From Bifidobacterium asteroides (GTDB taxonomy: Bacteria; Actinomycetota; Actinomycetes; Actinomycetales; Bifidobacteriaceae), in the NCBI RefSeq assembly GCF_003202695.1, contig NZ_QGLL01000001.1, positions 434,001 to 498,000 of the forward strand: 64,000 nucleotides of DNA, given 5' to 3'. Shown here piece by piece: positions 8,454-24,782 of this stretch (position 1 is its first letter; each line of letters begins with the position of its first letter). The translations under genes and the position numbers were made by a program. Under the pieces are notes generated by a model, which saw nothing but the letters and a program-made list of their open reading frames with translations, was not told the origin of the DNA and did not search any database.

Positions 8454-9712
8454 CGACGAGAGCGGAATTCATACAGGCCTGGACCCAGGGTACGGACGGC
8501 CAAGGCGCCACCAAGGCCCGAGAGCTCTTCCAAAAGGTCTATGGAGTGGACCCTCAGGGCGTCTGGAGCGCACCCGGGCGGGTCAACCTGATCGGCGAGC
8601 ATACGGATTACAACGCCGGGCTCAGTCTGCCCATCGCCCTGCCTACTCGTACCTATGTAGCCGTCAGTCCCAGGGCGGACAGCCGGGTGCGCCTGGTCTC
8701 CACCATGGATCCGGAGAATCCGGTCCAGACTGATCTGGATGGGCTTCAGGCCCGGGGAGTGAGCGGTTGGGCGGCCTATCCGGTCGGTGTGGCCTGGGCC
8801 CTGCAGCGGGATGGCTTCCCGCAGGTTCAAGGGTTCGATCTGGCACTGGCCTCCTGCGTTCCCGTGGGGTCCGGGTTGAGTTCCTCGGCGGCCATGACCT
8901 GCGCAGTGGCCCTGGCCCTGGATGACCTGTTCGGTCTGGGGCTGGGAGGCAACGAAGCTGGTCGGGTCAGGCTGGTCCAGGCCGCCATCACGGCTGAGAA
9001 TGATATGGCCGGCGCCTCTACCGGCGGCATGGATCAGAGCGCCTCCATGCGGTGTCAAGCCGGCTGCGCCCTGCGGTTGGACTGCAGGCCGGAACTGGAT
9101 GCCATGAGCAACGTGCGTCAGGTCCCCTTCGACTTGAAGGCTGCAGGCCTGGAGCTGCTGGTTGTCAACACCAGGGCTCAGCACCATCTCAACGATGGCC
9201 AATACGATCAGCGCCGAGCCACCTGTGAGCAGGCTGCGCATCTGCTGGGGGTGGCCAACCTGCGCCAGTCGGCAGACCAGATCAATGGCGCTGCTGATCC
9301 TGCATCCGCCATGGCTGCGCTGCTGGGGCAGCTGTCCGATGAGACCATGCGTCGGCGGGTCCGTCACGTGGTCAGCGAGATAGGACGGGTGGACCGCTTC
9401 ATCGAGGCCTTCGGCAAGGGCGATTACGCCTTGGCGGGCCGCCTTATGAACGCTTCCCATGACTCTCTGCGGGACGACTACGAGGTCACCTGCCCGGAAT
9501 TGGATGAGGCCGTGGACGCGGCACGCCAGGGCGGGGCCTACGGAGCACGCATGACCGGCGGCGGGTTCGGCGGGTCCATCATTGCCTTGGCTGATGCTGG
9601 CAAGGGCTCCGATCTTGCCCGTGACATCACCGAACGATTCGCATCCAAAGGGTTCAAGGCCCCCGAAGCCCTGATTGCCCTGCCCTCCTCGGCGGCCGCA
9701 CGCGAATCCTGA
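8450..9712 (+). CDS. galK: Galactokinase
   Basis: GHMP-family kinase of 420 residues that phosphorylates galactose at C1 with ATP. The galactokinase signature GRVNLIGEHTDYNAGLSLP lies near residue 44, the ATP-binding loop PVGSGLSSSAAM near residue 140 and the third GHMP motif GARMTGGGFGGS near residue 365. GGAGAGG lies just before the ATG, inside galT. It is the last gene of the deoR-galT-galK run; about 110 bases with no obvious terminator follow before the ACT-domain gene. Confidence 0.97.
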   Translation: MTTRAEFIQAWTQGTDGQGATKARELFQKVYGVDPQGVWSAPGRVNLIGEHTDYNAGLSLPIALPTRTYVAVSPRADSRVRLVSTMDPENPVQTDLDGLQARGVSGWAAYPVGVAWALQRDGFPQVQGFDLALASCVPVGSGLSSSAAMTCAVALALDDLFGLGLGGNEAGRVRLVQAAITAENDMAGASTGGMDQSASMRCQAGCALRLDCRPELDAMSNVRQVPFDLKAAGLELLVVNTRAQHHLNDGQYDQRRATCEQAAHLLGVANLRQSADQINGAADPASAMAALLGQLSDETMRRRVRHVVSEIGRVDRFIEAFGKGDYALAGRLMNASHDSLRDDYEVTCPELDEAVDAARQGGAYGARMTGGGFGGSIIALADAGKGSDLARDITERFASKGFKAPEALIALPSSAAARES

Positions 9713-9822
9713 GCTGCAGACCTCTACGACCTCGCTTCTCCCTGCGCTCCTCTAAGCTGGGGAAGCGGGGTCCTGGTTTTCAGAGGGGCCGGTCAAGGGC
9801 GAGGTGGATGAGGAGGACGGTC

Positions 9823-10095
9823 ATGGACAAGGCAATCATCACGGTGGTGGGCAGGGATGCCATCGGCATCATCGGCAAGGTCTGCACGGATCTTTCCCAG
9901 CAGGGCATCAATGTACTGGATATTTCGCAGACCATTCTGGATGGCTTTTTCACCATGATGATGATCGTGGACTGCACCGCCTGCCGGGATGATTTCGATG
10001 CGCTCAGCCAGCGGATGGAATCTTTGGGAGAGGACATCGGAGTCTCCATACGTTGCCAGCGCGAGGAGATCTTCACCAGGATGCACCGGGTCTGA
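9823..10095 (+). CDS. ACT-domain protein (UPF0237)
   Basis: A 90-residue single-module protein with tandem ACT-like features: [19 protein letters not shown] at the start, the [19 protein letters not shown] core, and a short C-terminal helix. ACT domains bind small ligands such as amino acids. The start at 9823 is preferred over the ATG at 9808 because AGGAGG lies at 9811-9816, with normal spacing, and the family begins at this Met. It is followed 10 bp later by the UPF0210 gene, a conserved pairing in many bacteria whose joint role is not established. Confidence 0.85.
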   Translation: MDKAIITVVGRDAIGIIGKVCTDLSQQGINVLDISQTILDGFFTMMMIVDCTACRDDFDALSQRMESLGEDIGVSIRCQREEIFTRMHRV

Positions 10096-10105
10096 GGAGG
10101 CGGCC

Positions 10106-11470
10106 ATGATCACACGAGACGAGGTCCTGGAGACCAACGACATGATCGACCGGGAGCGCCTGGACGTGCGCACCATCACCATGGGTATCAGCCTGCTGGA
10201 CTGCGCCAGCCAGGATGTGGACATGCTCTGTCGGAACATTCATCGCCGAATCGTCTCCCTGGCGGGCGACCTGGTGTCTACGGGGGACGCCATCGCCCGC
10301 GAGTACGGCATTCCCATCGTCAACAAGCGCATCACCGTCACCCCCATCTCCTTGGTCGCGGCCGGCGCCTGCCACACCGTGGAGGACTATGTGGCTGTGG
10401 CCAAGACCCTGGACCGCTCGGCCCAGGAGGTCGGTGTCAACCTGATAGGTGGCTATTCCGCCCTGGTCGGCAAGGGCATGACTCCGGCGGAGCGGTTGCT
10501 GATCAAATCCCTGCCCAGAGCGCTGAGCCAGACGGAACGGGTCTGCGCCAGCGTCAACGTGGGCTCCACCAGAACGGGCATTGATATGGATGCCGTAGCC
10601 CTCATGGGGCGGGTCGTCAAGGCCGCTGCCGAGAGCACCGCCGACTCGGACAGCTCCGGCTGCACCAAGCTGGTGGTTTTCTGCAACGCCCCTGATGACA
10701 ACCCCTTCATGGCCGGTGGCTTCCACGGGGTCAGCCAGGGGTCGGCAGTCGTCAACGTGGGCGTCTCAGGACCCGGCGTGGTCAAGACCGCCTTGGAATC
10801 AGCCAAGGGAGCGGACTTCGGACAGCTCTGCGAGACCATCAAGCGGACGGCTTTCAAGATCACCCGGGTGGGGCAGCTGGTGGCCCAGGAGGCCAGCCGC
10901 CGCCTGGATGTGCCCTTCGGGATCATCGACCTGTCCCTGGCTCCCACTCCGGCGGTCGGAGACTCAGTGGGGGAGGTTCTGCAGACCATGGGTCTGGAGC
11001 AGGTGGGCGCCCCGGGAACCACCGCTGCCCTTGCCATCCTCAACGATCAGGTCAAGAAGGGCGGCATCATGGCTTCCAGCTCGGTGGGCGGGCTGTCCGG
11101 GGCCTTCATTCCTGTGTCCGAGGATGCCGCCATGATCCAGGCCGCGCAAGAGGGGAGCCTGACCCTGGAGAAGCTTGAGGCCATGACCTGCGTCTGCTCG
11201 GTGGGCCTGGACATGATCCCCATCCCCGGGGATACTTCTGCGGAGTCCATCTCCGGCCTCATCGCCGACGAGGCGGCAATCGGCATGATCAATCAGAAGA
11301 CCACTGCAGTCAGAGTCATTCCCGTCATCGGCAAGCAGGTGGGCGAGTGGGCCGAATTCGGCGGACTCATGGGCGGTGGCCCGGTCGTGCCTGTCAATAC
11401 CCGATCCTGCGCGGCATTCGTCAATCGAGGCGGACACATCCCAGCACCCATCCACAGCTTCAAGAACTGA
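10106..11470 (+). CDS. UPF0210 / DUF711 family protein
   Basis: A 454-residue protein of the conserved UPF0210 family, recognisable by [45 protein letters not shown] and the Gly-rich end [22 protein letters not shown] sits at 10094-10100. The family's biochemical activity is unknown; the partner ACT protein may regulate it. It ends 14 bp from the convergent trmL stop. Confidence 0.88.
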   Translation: MITRDEVLETNDMIDRERLDVRTITMGISLLDCASQDVDMLCRNIHRRIVSLAGDLVSTGDAIAREYGIPIVNKRITVTPISLVAAGACHTVEDYVAVAKTLDRSAQEVGVNLIGGYSALVGKGMTPAERLLIKSLPRALSQTERVCASVNVGSTRTGIDMDAVALMGRVVKAAAESTADSDSSGCTKLVVFCNAPDDNPFMAGGFHGVSQGSAVVNVGVSGPGVVKTALESAKGADFGQLCETIKRTAFKITRVGQLVAQEASRRLDVPFGIIDLSLAPTPAVGDSVGEVLQTMGLEQVGAPGTTAALAILNDQVKKGGIMASSSVGGLSGAFIPVSEDAAMIQAAQEGSLTLEKLEAMTCVCSVGLDMIPIPGDTSAESISGLIADEAAIGMINQKTTAVRVIPVIGKQVGEWAEFGGLMGGGPVVPVNTRSCAAFVNRGGHIPAPIHSFKN

Positions 11471-11484
11471 GATCGTCCCGGAGT

Positions 11485-12138
11485 TCAGCGGCCGCCTTGG
11501 AATCCCAGTTGACGCCAGGCCTCGTAGATGGCAATGGATGCGCAGTTGGTCAGGTTCAGGCTGCGCAGGCTGGGCCGCATGGGCAGCCTGACCTGTTCGG
11601 CTACATGAGGGCCGGCCATGATCTCCATGGGATCGGGGATGTCGCCCGGTTCGGGGCCGAACAGGAGGATGTCGTCCGGCCGGTAGCTGACCTCGGTATA
11701 GAGCTTGTCGGCGTGGGCGGTGAAGGCGATGATCCGGCTGTCGGGCATGGAGCGGACCAGGTCGTCGAAGTCCGGGTGCAGAACCACGTGAGCCATGTCG
11801 TGATAGTCCAGGCCGGCCCGGCGCAGCTTGGTGTCCTTGAGGTTGAAGCCCAAGGGCTCTATCAGATGCAGGATGGTGCCGGTAACGGCGCACAGGCGGA
11901 TGGCCGAGCCGGTATTGCCGGGGATTCGCGGCGAGTAGTAGCACAAGTGGGGCGTGGAGGTCTTCACTCGGCTGGCCTGATCGGCTTTCATCATGGCATC
12001 CACTACGGAGATGGGGTTGCCATGAGCGTCGGTGACCAGCTCGTCGGGACCATAGTTCGATTTGCGGTACCCGTACTCGTACATGCGTTCGACGGCGTTC
12101 GACGGGTCGCCGGACCGCTCCTGCTCCTGCCTGTTCAT
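11485..12138 (-). CDS. trmL: tRNA (cytidine/uridine-34-2'-O)-methyltransferase, TrmL-type SPOUT enzyme
   Basis: The C-terminal 155 residues are a SPOUT methyltransferase of the TrmL type: RIPGNTGSAIRLCAVTG, LIEPLGFNL, RRAGLDYHD, LLFGPEPGDIP and the knotted SAM site VRLPMRPSLRSLNL followed by ASIAIYEAW. It would 2'-O-methylate the wobble nucleotide of leucine tRNAs. The predicted protein is 217 residues, about 60 longer than typical TrmL, because of a polar N-terminal extension. No clear ribosome site precedes the ATG at 12138, so a shorter start (for example Met at MYEYGYRKS) is possible. It is divergent from mutY and convergent with the UPF0210 gene. Confidence 0.86.
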   Translation of the reverse strand: MNRQEQERSGDPSNAVERMYEYGYRKSNYGPDELVTDAHGNPISVVDAMMKADQASRVKTSTPHLCYYSPRIPGNTGSAIRLCAVTGTILHLIEPLGFNLKDTKLRRAGLDYHDMAHVVLHPDFDDLVRSMPDSRIIAFTAHADKLYTEVSYRPDDILLFGPEPGDIPDPMEIMAGPHVAEQVRLPMRPSLRSLNLTNCASIAIYEAWRQLGFQGGR

Positions 12139-12229
12139 GAGGCCAACCTATCGTCGCCAACCGACAGGAGAGGCATTGGAGGTCGGCACCGGCGGGCAGA
12201 ATACGGCGGTTGAATGAGGCAGATATCGG

Positions 12230-13285
12230 ATGGTGAAGGGCGGTGTGATCATGGAGGGTGCGGAAACGGCCTTGACGCAGATGGATCCTATCCGCTTGCG
12301 GCTGTTCGACTGGTGGAGCCGTTACGCTCGCGACCTGCCCTGGCGCTTTGGACGAACCACGCCCTGGGGGGTTCTGGTCTCCGAGGTCATGAGCCAGCAG
12401 ACCCAGATGAGCCGGGTGGTGCCCTACTGGACGGCCTGGATGAGGGTGTGGCCGGATGCGGCCTCCCTGGCCGCCGCCCCTAAGGCTGAAGTCATTACGG
12501 CCTGGGGCAGGCTGGGCTACCCGCGTCGAGCCCTGCGTCTGCAGGAATGTGCGGAACAGGTTGCCGGCCGGTATGCAGACCGTCTGCCCCAGGATTACGA
12601 CCAGCTGGTGGCCCTGCCTGGCATCGGCGACTACACGGCCAGCGCTGTCATGAGCTTTGCCTACGGCGAGAGGATCGCCGTCATCGACACCAACATCCGC
12701 AGGGTGCTCTCCAGAGTCTTTCTGGGGCGGGAATCCACCGGGGGCGCTGCCAGCCGAGAGGAGCGCCAGCTGGCCTGGAATGTTCTGCCTAAGGACGAGA
12801 GATCCGAGGATGCCGGTGCCGAGGGCGAAGGGCCGGAGGATGCCGGTGTCGAGGACAGCGGTGCCCAGGGGGATAGCGGCCGTCTGGGATTGGCTGATCC
12901 GCAGGTCCGATCGGCAGCTTGGCGGGAACCGGCCTCGGCCCGATGGAACCAGGCTGTCATGGAGCTGGGCGCCACAGTCTGCGTCGCTCGCAAACCGGCC
13001 TGCGATATCTGCCCCCTGGCTGGCCACTGCCGCTTTCTCAAGGCTGGGCTGCCCGGCCTGGGTGCAGGCAGGACCAGACCCCGGCAGCGCTTCGCGGGAA
13101 CCGATCGGCAGATCCGCGGATCCATCCTCCAAGCGTTGCGGCAGGCTTCGGGCACGCCCCTTTCAAAGAAGGAACTGCAACCCCTGTGTGCGGACGAAAT
13201 CCGGCTTGATCGATGCATCGTCTCCCTGGATGATGACGGTCTTCTCGAGATCGGTCAGGATGGCCTCCTGCGTCTGCCGAAGTGA
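12230..13285 (+). CDS. mutY: A/G-specific adenine DNA glycosylase
   Basis: MutY removes adenine mispaired with 8-oxoguanine. The HhH-GPD fold is clear: SEVMSQQTQ with catalytic Glu52, LPGIGDYTAS hairpin and VIDTNIRRVL with Asp153. A [4Fe-4S] site with spacing C-x6-C-x2-C-x5-C lies at Cys251, 258, 261 and 267. The C-terminal 80 residues (FAGTDRQIRGSILQALR) look like the short actinobacterial tail rather than a Nudix-like domain. An acidic Gly/Ala/Asp insert, built partly from a 30-bp tandem repeat, lies between the two halves at about residues 186-220. The ATG at 12251 is an alternative start. Confidence 0.94.
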   Translation: MVKGGVIMEGAETALTQMDPIRLRLFDWWSRYARDLPWRFGRTTPWGVLVSEVMSQQTQMSRVVPYWTAWMRVWPDAASLAAAPKAEVITAWGRLGYPRRALRLQECAEQVAGRYADRLPQDYDQLVALPGIGDYTASAVMSFAYGERIAVIDTNIRRVLSRVFLGRESTGGAASREERQLAWNVLPKDERSEDAGAEGEGPEDAGVEDSGAQGDSGRLGLADPQVRSAAWREPASARWNQAVMELGATVCVARKPACDICPLAGHCRFLKAGLPGLGAGRTRPRQRFAGTDRQIRGSILQALRQASGTPLSKKELQPLCADEIRLDRCIVSLDDDGLLEIGQDGLLRLPK

Positions 13286-13316
13286 AGGCCGCCCCCGGTG
13301 ACTAGACTGGAGTGGT

Positions 13317-13985
13317 ATGGCCAAGCGACGCATGAGCGAGAAGAAGCGGCGGATGTATCGTCGTCGAAGGATTGCGGCCGCCCTCCTGGCGGTGCTTTTT
13401 CTGCTGGTCTGCGCTGGCCTGGTCTGGGGCGTGGGGGCCGGCATCAGAGCCCTCCGGGGGGGCGATGGGCGCCAGGGTGCCTCGACCAGCGTCCATCAGA
13501 CCGCAAAGACTAAATCTCAGGACAAAGACAAGGACAAGCAGGGCAAGGATCAGAAGAGGAATGCTGACAAGAAGCGTTCCTCTGGTGCTCCTGACTGCGG
13601 CAAAGAGGATCTGGCCCTGGAGCTGTCTGCGCCTAATCCCAGCACTGGGGTCGGCGGGTCCATCGACTTTACGGCGACCATTCGCCACAAGGGAACAGGG
13701 TCATGTCTGGTGGACGGCTCCGACGGCGGCCGGGTGCTGGTCATCACCAGCGGCGAGGATACCGTCTGGCGCTCCGATGCCTGCCCGGTTGGGGCCCGTG
13801 CCCTGCTCATGGCTACTGGAGACAAGGACATGCAGACCATCACCTGGCATGCTGACAGGAGCCAGGACAGCTGTCAGCCCGACCAGAAGCTGCCCCGGGT
13901 CAAGGCGGGCTCCTACCAGGCCAAACTGGTGCTGAAGGCTGATTCGCACGTGGTCTCCCAACCCGTGCCGATCATGGTTCAATAG
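13317..13985 (+). CDS. Single-pass membrane protein, unknown function
   Basis: Not recognised as a named family. Of 222 residues, the first 20 are strongly basic (KRRMSEKKRRMYRRRR), followed by one hydrophobic helix at about 20-44, a Gln/Lys/Asp-rich linker (DKDKDKQGKDQK) and a C-terminal region of about 130 residues with beta-sandwich character and four cysteines (DCGKEDL, GSCLVD, DACPVG, DSCQPD) that could form two disulfides outside the cell. Basic residues before the helix predict an N-in, C-out topology. It lies 31 bp after mutY and 194 bp before rpoB and may share the mutY transcript. Confidence 0.7.
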   Translation: MAKRRMSEKKRRMYRRRRIAAALLAVLFLLVCAGLVWGVGAGIRALRGGDGRQGASTSVHQTAKTKSQDKDKDKQGKDQKRNADKKRSSGAPDCGKEDLALELSAPNPSTGVGGSIDFTATIRHKGTGSCLVDGSDGGRVLVITSGEDTVWRSDACPVGARALLMATGDKDMQTITWHADRSQDSCQPDQKLPRVKAGSYQAKLVLKADSHVVSQPVPIMVQ

Positions 13986-14010
13986 CGGCTTTTCAAAGAC
14001 GACACGCCGA

Positions 14011-14039
14011 TTGCATGCAGGGCTTCTATCTGCTATTGT
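14011..14039 (+). promoter_or_regulatory. rpoBC promoter
   Basis: TTGCAT (14011-14016) and TATTGT (14034-14039) are separated by 17 bases, a good sigma-70-type match, and lie in the only long gap before rpoB. The predicted start near 14046 gives a leader of about 135 bases containing a strong hairpin. Confidence 0.68.
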
Positions 14040-14050
14040 TCTGTATCTAC

Positions 14051-14097
14051 ATGAGGTGTGTCATATAGCGGGCATGCATCATCGAGGAGATGCCCGC
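14051..14097 (+). promoter_or_regulatory. rpoB leader: short ORF and hairpin
   Basis: A five-codon frame (ATG at 14051, stop at 14066-14068) is immediately followed by a perfect 8-bp stem, GCGGGCAT at 14068-14075 with ATGCCCGC at 14090-14097. The stop overlaps the stem's first base. No U-run follows, so this is not a simple terminator. It may be a leader affecting mRNA stability or readthrough; the role is inferred. Confidence 0.4.
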
Positions 14098-14179
14098 GAA
14101 TAGGCATATGGCGGCCGTTCGGCATCTCCCTGGGGTAACAGGAATGATCGAGTACGGCGAGCGATAAGGAACGTCCATT

Positions 14180-17743
<3,564 letters not shown>

Positions 17744-17756
17744 GCCATCAGTCACA

Positions 17757-17781
17757 GGGATGCCCGTCAGACGGGCATCCC
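17757..17781 (+). promoter_or_regulatory. rpoB-rpoC intergenic hairpin
   Basis: An 11-bp perfect stem with a three-base loop: GGGATGCCCGT at 17757-17767, CAG, ACGGGCATCCC at 17771-17781. No U-tract follows, so it is more likely an RNA processing or stability element, or a partial attenuator, than a terminator. Its position argues against starting rpoC at the in-frame ATG at 17760, which would put the stem inside the coding region. Confidence 0.6.
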
Positions 17782-17831
17782 GCCAAAAGGCAAACTTCAG
17801 AGCAGTTACAAGATCAGAGACAGGACACAGA

Positions 17832-21992
<4,161 letters not shown>

Positions 21993-22088
21993 GCATCTGA
22001 ACAACTGAATAACTGGTAGTCGCAGATCCGCTTAGGCCTTATGATCCGGCCTAACGGATTGGGCTGCAGAATACGTGATAAAAAATGA

Positions 22089-22134
22089 GGGCCTTTACGA
22101 TCCCAACGATCGTAAAGGCCCTTGTTTTGTTTTC
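22089..22134 (+). terminator. Rho-independent terminator after rpoC
   Basis: A 14-bp perfect stem (22089-22102 pairs with 22108-22121) with a five-base loop, followed by TTGTTTTGTTTT. This is the clearest terminator in the window. Confidence 0.93.
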
Positions 22135-22335
22135 CTCAGCGATCCGGGTTGCCGACGGACGGTAGCAAACGACGGCTGTCTGGTGACCGTGTCTACATCC
22201 GTGGTCCACGGCGCAGTAAGTTAGCCCTAGCTTTGCTTGTGAGCTCTGCCTCAGTGGTTGATAAGGTCTTGATTCTTAAAGCTCGATCGCAGAACACGCT
22301 CTTTTTGCTGCGATGTCACTTGTCTGGGCAAGGAG

Positions 22336-22361
22336 AAAACGCCATGGCGGGTCCAGCCATG
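22336..22361 (-). terminator. Possible terminator of the tgm operon
   Basis: On the minus strand a CATGGC/GCCATG stem (arms at 22356-22361 and 22343-22348) with a seven-base loop is followed by GCGTTTTC, just beyond the transglutaminase-like stop. The stem is short. The 200 bases between this and the rpoC terminator hold no gene I can support. Confidence 0.42.
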
Positions 22362-22370
22362 ATAGACAGG

Positions 22371-24782
22371 TCAGCGCAGGTGCCTAGGGGAAAGCAGAGT
22401 GCGCCAGCGTCGGGTTCGCGGCAGGGACGTCAGAATGGCGGATCGAAGCTTGTCTACCAGCTGCCAGCAGACTTGGGCCTCCTGCTCATTGGAAGGGTTC
22501 CGGTCGAAAGAGGCCTGATCGGCCATGTCGCGCAGTCGATCAAGATCCCGGCGCAGTCCGGCCGACGAGGCTCCTGGCGGGTCGGTCAGAAGGGTCTGGG
22601 CGATCAGAACCGCCTGCTCGCTACGGGTGCCCGCCAGGGGCAGGCCGGTCTGTCTGCCCAGGTTGCCGATCTGTCGCCAGCCGGCGCGGATACGTGTCTT
22701 CGCGTCGCCGGTCGACCGGGCCCGACTGAGCAGCCAGGCCTTGATGCCTAGCAGGAGCAGAATCAGGAGAGCCGGCAGCCAGAGCGGCATGGTCCAGAGT
22801 GCCGCTTTGGCTATCACAGGTCCGTACCGCTTCCAGAAGGAGAGTGAAGACTGCAGGGATGCTTCCTGCCCGCCGACGGTAGTCCTACCCTGGGTGGCTC
22901 TGTCGTCGCGGGGAGGATCGACCAGCGGGGGCGGAGGCTGGCGGACCAGGGTGCGCGGATCGGGCGGCGTGGAGTCCAGGGACTTGTCCGGGGTCTTGGT
23001 CTCCGGCGGCGTGGGGTAGAAGGGGACCCATCCTAGTCCCTTCAGATTGACCTCCACCCAGGCCTGAGCATCACGTCCGGTAAAGTCGGTTCGGGTACTC
23101 CCATCCGACTCGGTCCTGGTTCGTGACCGACTGATGGCGCCGTCATGGTTCTTGGGCAGGAATCCCAAGACCACCCGGGATGGCAGACCCATCTGCCTGG
23201 CCAGGAGAGCCATGGCCGAGGCGTATTGCTCGCTGTCGCCCACCATGGCCTGGCCCTGCATCAGCTGATTGATCCGATAGTCGCCATGGCCGGAGGGTGA
23301 GGGGTAGTCTCCAGCTAAACCGTGGGAAAACCATCCTTCACGATGCAGCCGTTCTTCGATAGCCAGTGCCCTGGCGCCGCCGCGCACCTGCATGGAAGTC
23401 ATGGAGGCAGCGGCCTTGGGTAGGCTTTCAGGGGCATCCGCCAGGGGAGGCACCTGGGCTTCTCCCGGATCGCTGTCGGCAATGCGACGGGTGCCGGGTC
23501 TGTCTTCGGCCAGGCCGTGCACTGTATAGCTGGATCCCGCCTGCAGGACCTGATCAGTCAAAGCCGTGTCCGTGGCTTTGTTGAAGTAGAGATTCTCCCG
23601 CTGCAGACCCTGAATCGGGTCAATGCCTTTGACCTGTCCAGCGGAAGGCAGCCAGGCGTGGTCGAATCCCTCTCGAATCTGGAAGGTTGCTGTAAATGAC
23701 TTTCCGGCCGATTTGCTGTCTTTGGTCTTCTCAGATTGTGTTTCTGTGCGGATCTGGGCGCCGATGCGTCGGTAATCGGCGGCTCCTGCTCCCGAGGAGT
23801 CTGACAGGTTCCAGACCTTGCCGTCATAACGGTCCATGACGGCCATGCGGACCGGTGTACCGGCGGGGAGGTTACGGACCGTAACCAGGGTATCGTCGCG
23901 GTGGCGTTTGATATAGGCACGGTAATCGCTCAAGGGGCTGGTGAACTGGTAAGGGTTCATGGGTGGCTGATAGTGATCGCGAATGACCAGCCGTGTCGGG
24001 GCAGGCAGGAGTCCAGCGGAGAAAATCAGTCCGGCTGCCAAGACCAGGGTCAGGAGGGCGGATGCGGGTCCTTGCAGACGCAGCAGCCCCAGTCCGCTGG
24101 CAGACCAGATCAGCAGGAGCAGCCAGAGGACGCCGCCCGTCAAGGCTGGGTAGAGGCCTTTGCTGGTGCCCAGGGCCGCCGACACAGCCATGGTGGCCAG
24201 GACGGGCAGGGTGGATGCCAGGACGGCAACGGGGTGCGCTGGCCGTCCCAAGTTGCGGCCCAGGCCAAAGCGGGCCAGGAGTACGGCCAAATAACAGGTC
24301 CAGAGCATCAGTGTCCACAGGGCCATCAACCCGCCGGCTTCCTGGCCCAGGGGCGGGTCGATGGCTGCCAGGGTCTTGAAAGCGCTGAATGTTGCTGACC
24401 ACCCTTGTGCCAGAGTTGCCCAGGTGGGCAGGATATGGGCTAGCGTGGTTCCATTCAGGGCAAAGATGGGGCCCAGCAGGAACTGGCCCGCAATCAGCAG
24501 CAGAGGCTGCAGAATGGCTGTGGCGATCCCACGGCGGGGGAGCATGGCGATCAGCAGTCCGGTCAGACAGGCGGCTGTTCCCACTGTCAGCCAGGAGGGC
24601 AGGCTACCGTATACCGGCAGCAGCTGCAGCCCAGCCAGCAGATCGAGCGCTGCCAGGGCAGCCATAGGAATGATGGGGGAGTGGCGCTTGGTCGGGTCGA
24701 TGCTGGATTGCAGGCCAGCCTGGTCGATCAGGCGGATAGGCTCCTCCTGGGCTTGATCCATCCATGATGCAGATGTGCTCAT
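22371..24782 (-). CDS. tgm: Transglutaminase-like membrane protein (DUF3488 type), catalytic residues lost
   Basis: This 803-residue protein has about six membrane helices in the first 270 residues, an extracytoplasmic transglutaminase-core domain at about 480-600, a Pro-rich linker, one more helix at about 660-685 and a cytoplasmic tail. It is the last gene of the MoxR-DUF58-transglutaminase series and overlaps DUF58 by 4 bp. In active relatives the core reads GDCEQ, HAW and FDPTP; here it reads GDSEQYASA (Ser517), DAQAWVEV (Gln573) and FYPTP (Tyr589), so all three positions of the Cys-His-Asp triad differ. It may be a structural or binding domain. The matching gene in bifidobacteria has been called tgm in the PFNA cluster. 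Confidence 0.85.
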   Translation of the reverse strand: MSTSASWMDQAQEEPIRLIDQAGLQSSIDPTKRHSPIIPMAALAALDLLAGLQLLPVYGSLPSWLTVGTAACLTGLLIAMLPRRGIATAILQPLLLIAGQFLLGPIFALNGTTLAHILPTWATLAQGWSATFSAFKTLAAIDPPLGQEAGGLMALWTLMLWTCYLAVLLARFGLGRNLGRPAHPVAVLASTLPVLATMAVSAALGTSKGLYPALTGGVLWLLLLIWSASGLGLLRLQGPASALLTLVLAAGLIFSAGLLPAPTRLVIRDHYQPPMNPYQFTSPLSDYRAYIKRHRDDTLVTVRNLPAGTPVRMAVMDRYDGKVWNLSDSSGAGAADYRRIGAQIRTETQSEKTKDSKSAGKSFTATFQIREGFDHAWLPSAGQVKGIDPIQGLQRENLYFNKATDTALTDQVLQAGSSYTVHGLAEDRPGTRRIADSDPGEAQVPPLADAPESLPKAAASMTSMQVRGGARALAIEERLHREGWFSHGLAGDYPSPSGHGDYRINQLMQGQAMVGDSEQYASAMALLARQMGLPSRVVLGFLPKNHDGAISRSRTRTESDGSTRTDFTGRDAQAWVEVNLKGLGWVPFYPTPPETKTPDKSLDSTPPDPRTLVRQPPPPLVDPPRDDRATQGRTTVGGQEASLQSSLSFWKRYGPVIAKAALWTMPLWLPALLILLLLGIKAWLLSRARSTGDAKTRIRAGWRQIGNLGRQTGLPLAGTRSEQAVLIAQTLLTDPPGASSAGLRRDLDRLRDMADQASFDRNPSNEQEAQVCWQLVDKLRSAILTSLPRTRRWRTLLSPRHLR

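Noticed and set aside
10964-13132. A 722-codon minus-strand frame covering trmL and opposing mutY
   Set aside because: It overlaps three well-supported genes in another frame and its translation has no recognisable domain.
17760-17831. An earlier rpoC start at ATG 17760
   Set aside because: It lies within the intergenic hairpin, and the family begins at the VLDVNAFD segment downstream.
22135-22335. Possible small gene or RNA between the rpoC and tgm terminators
   Set aside because: No start with a ribosome site and no tRNA-like fold; only a weak TCGCAG/CTGCGA stem is seen.
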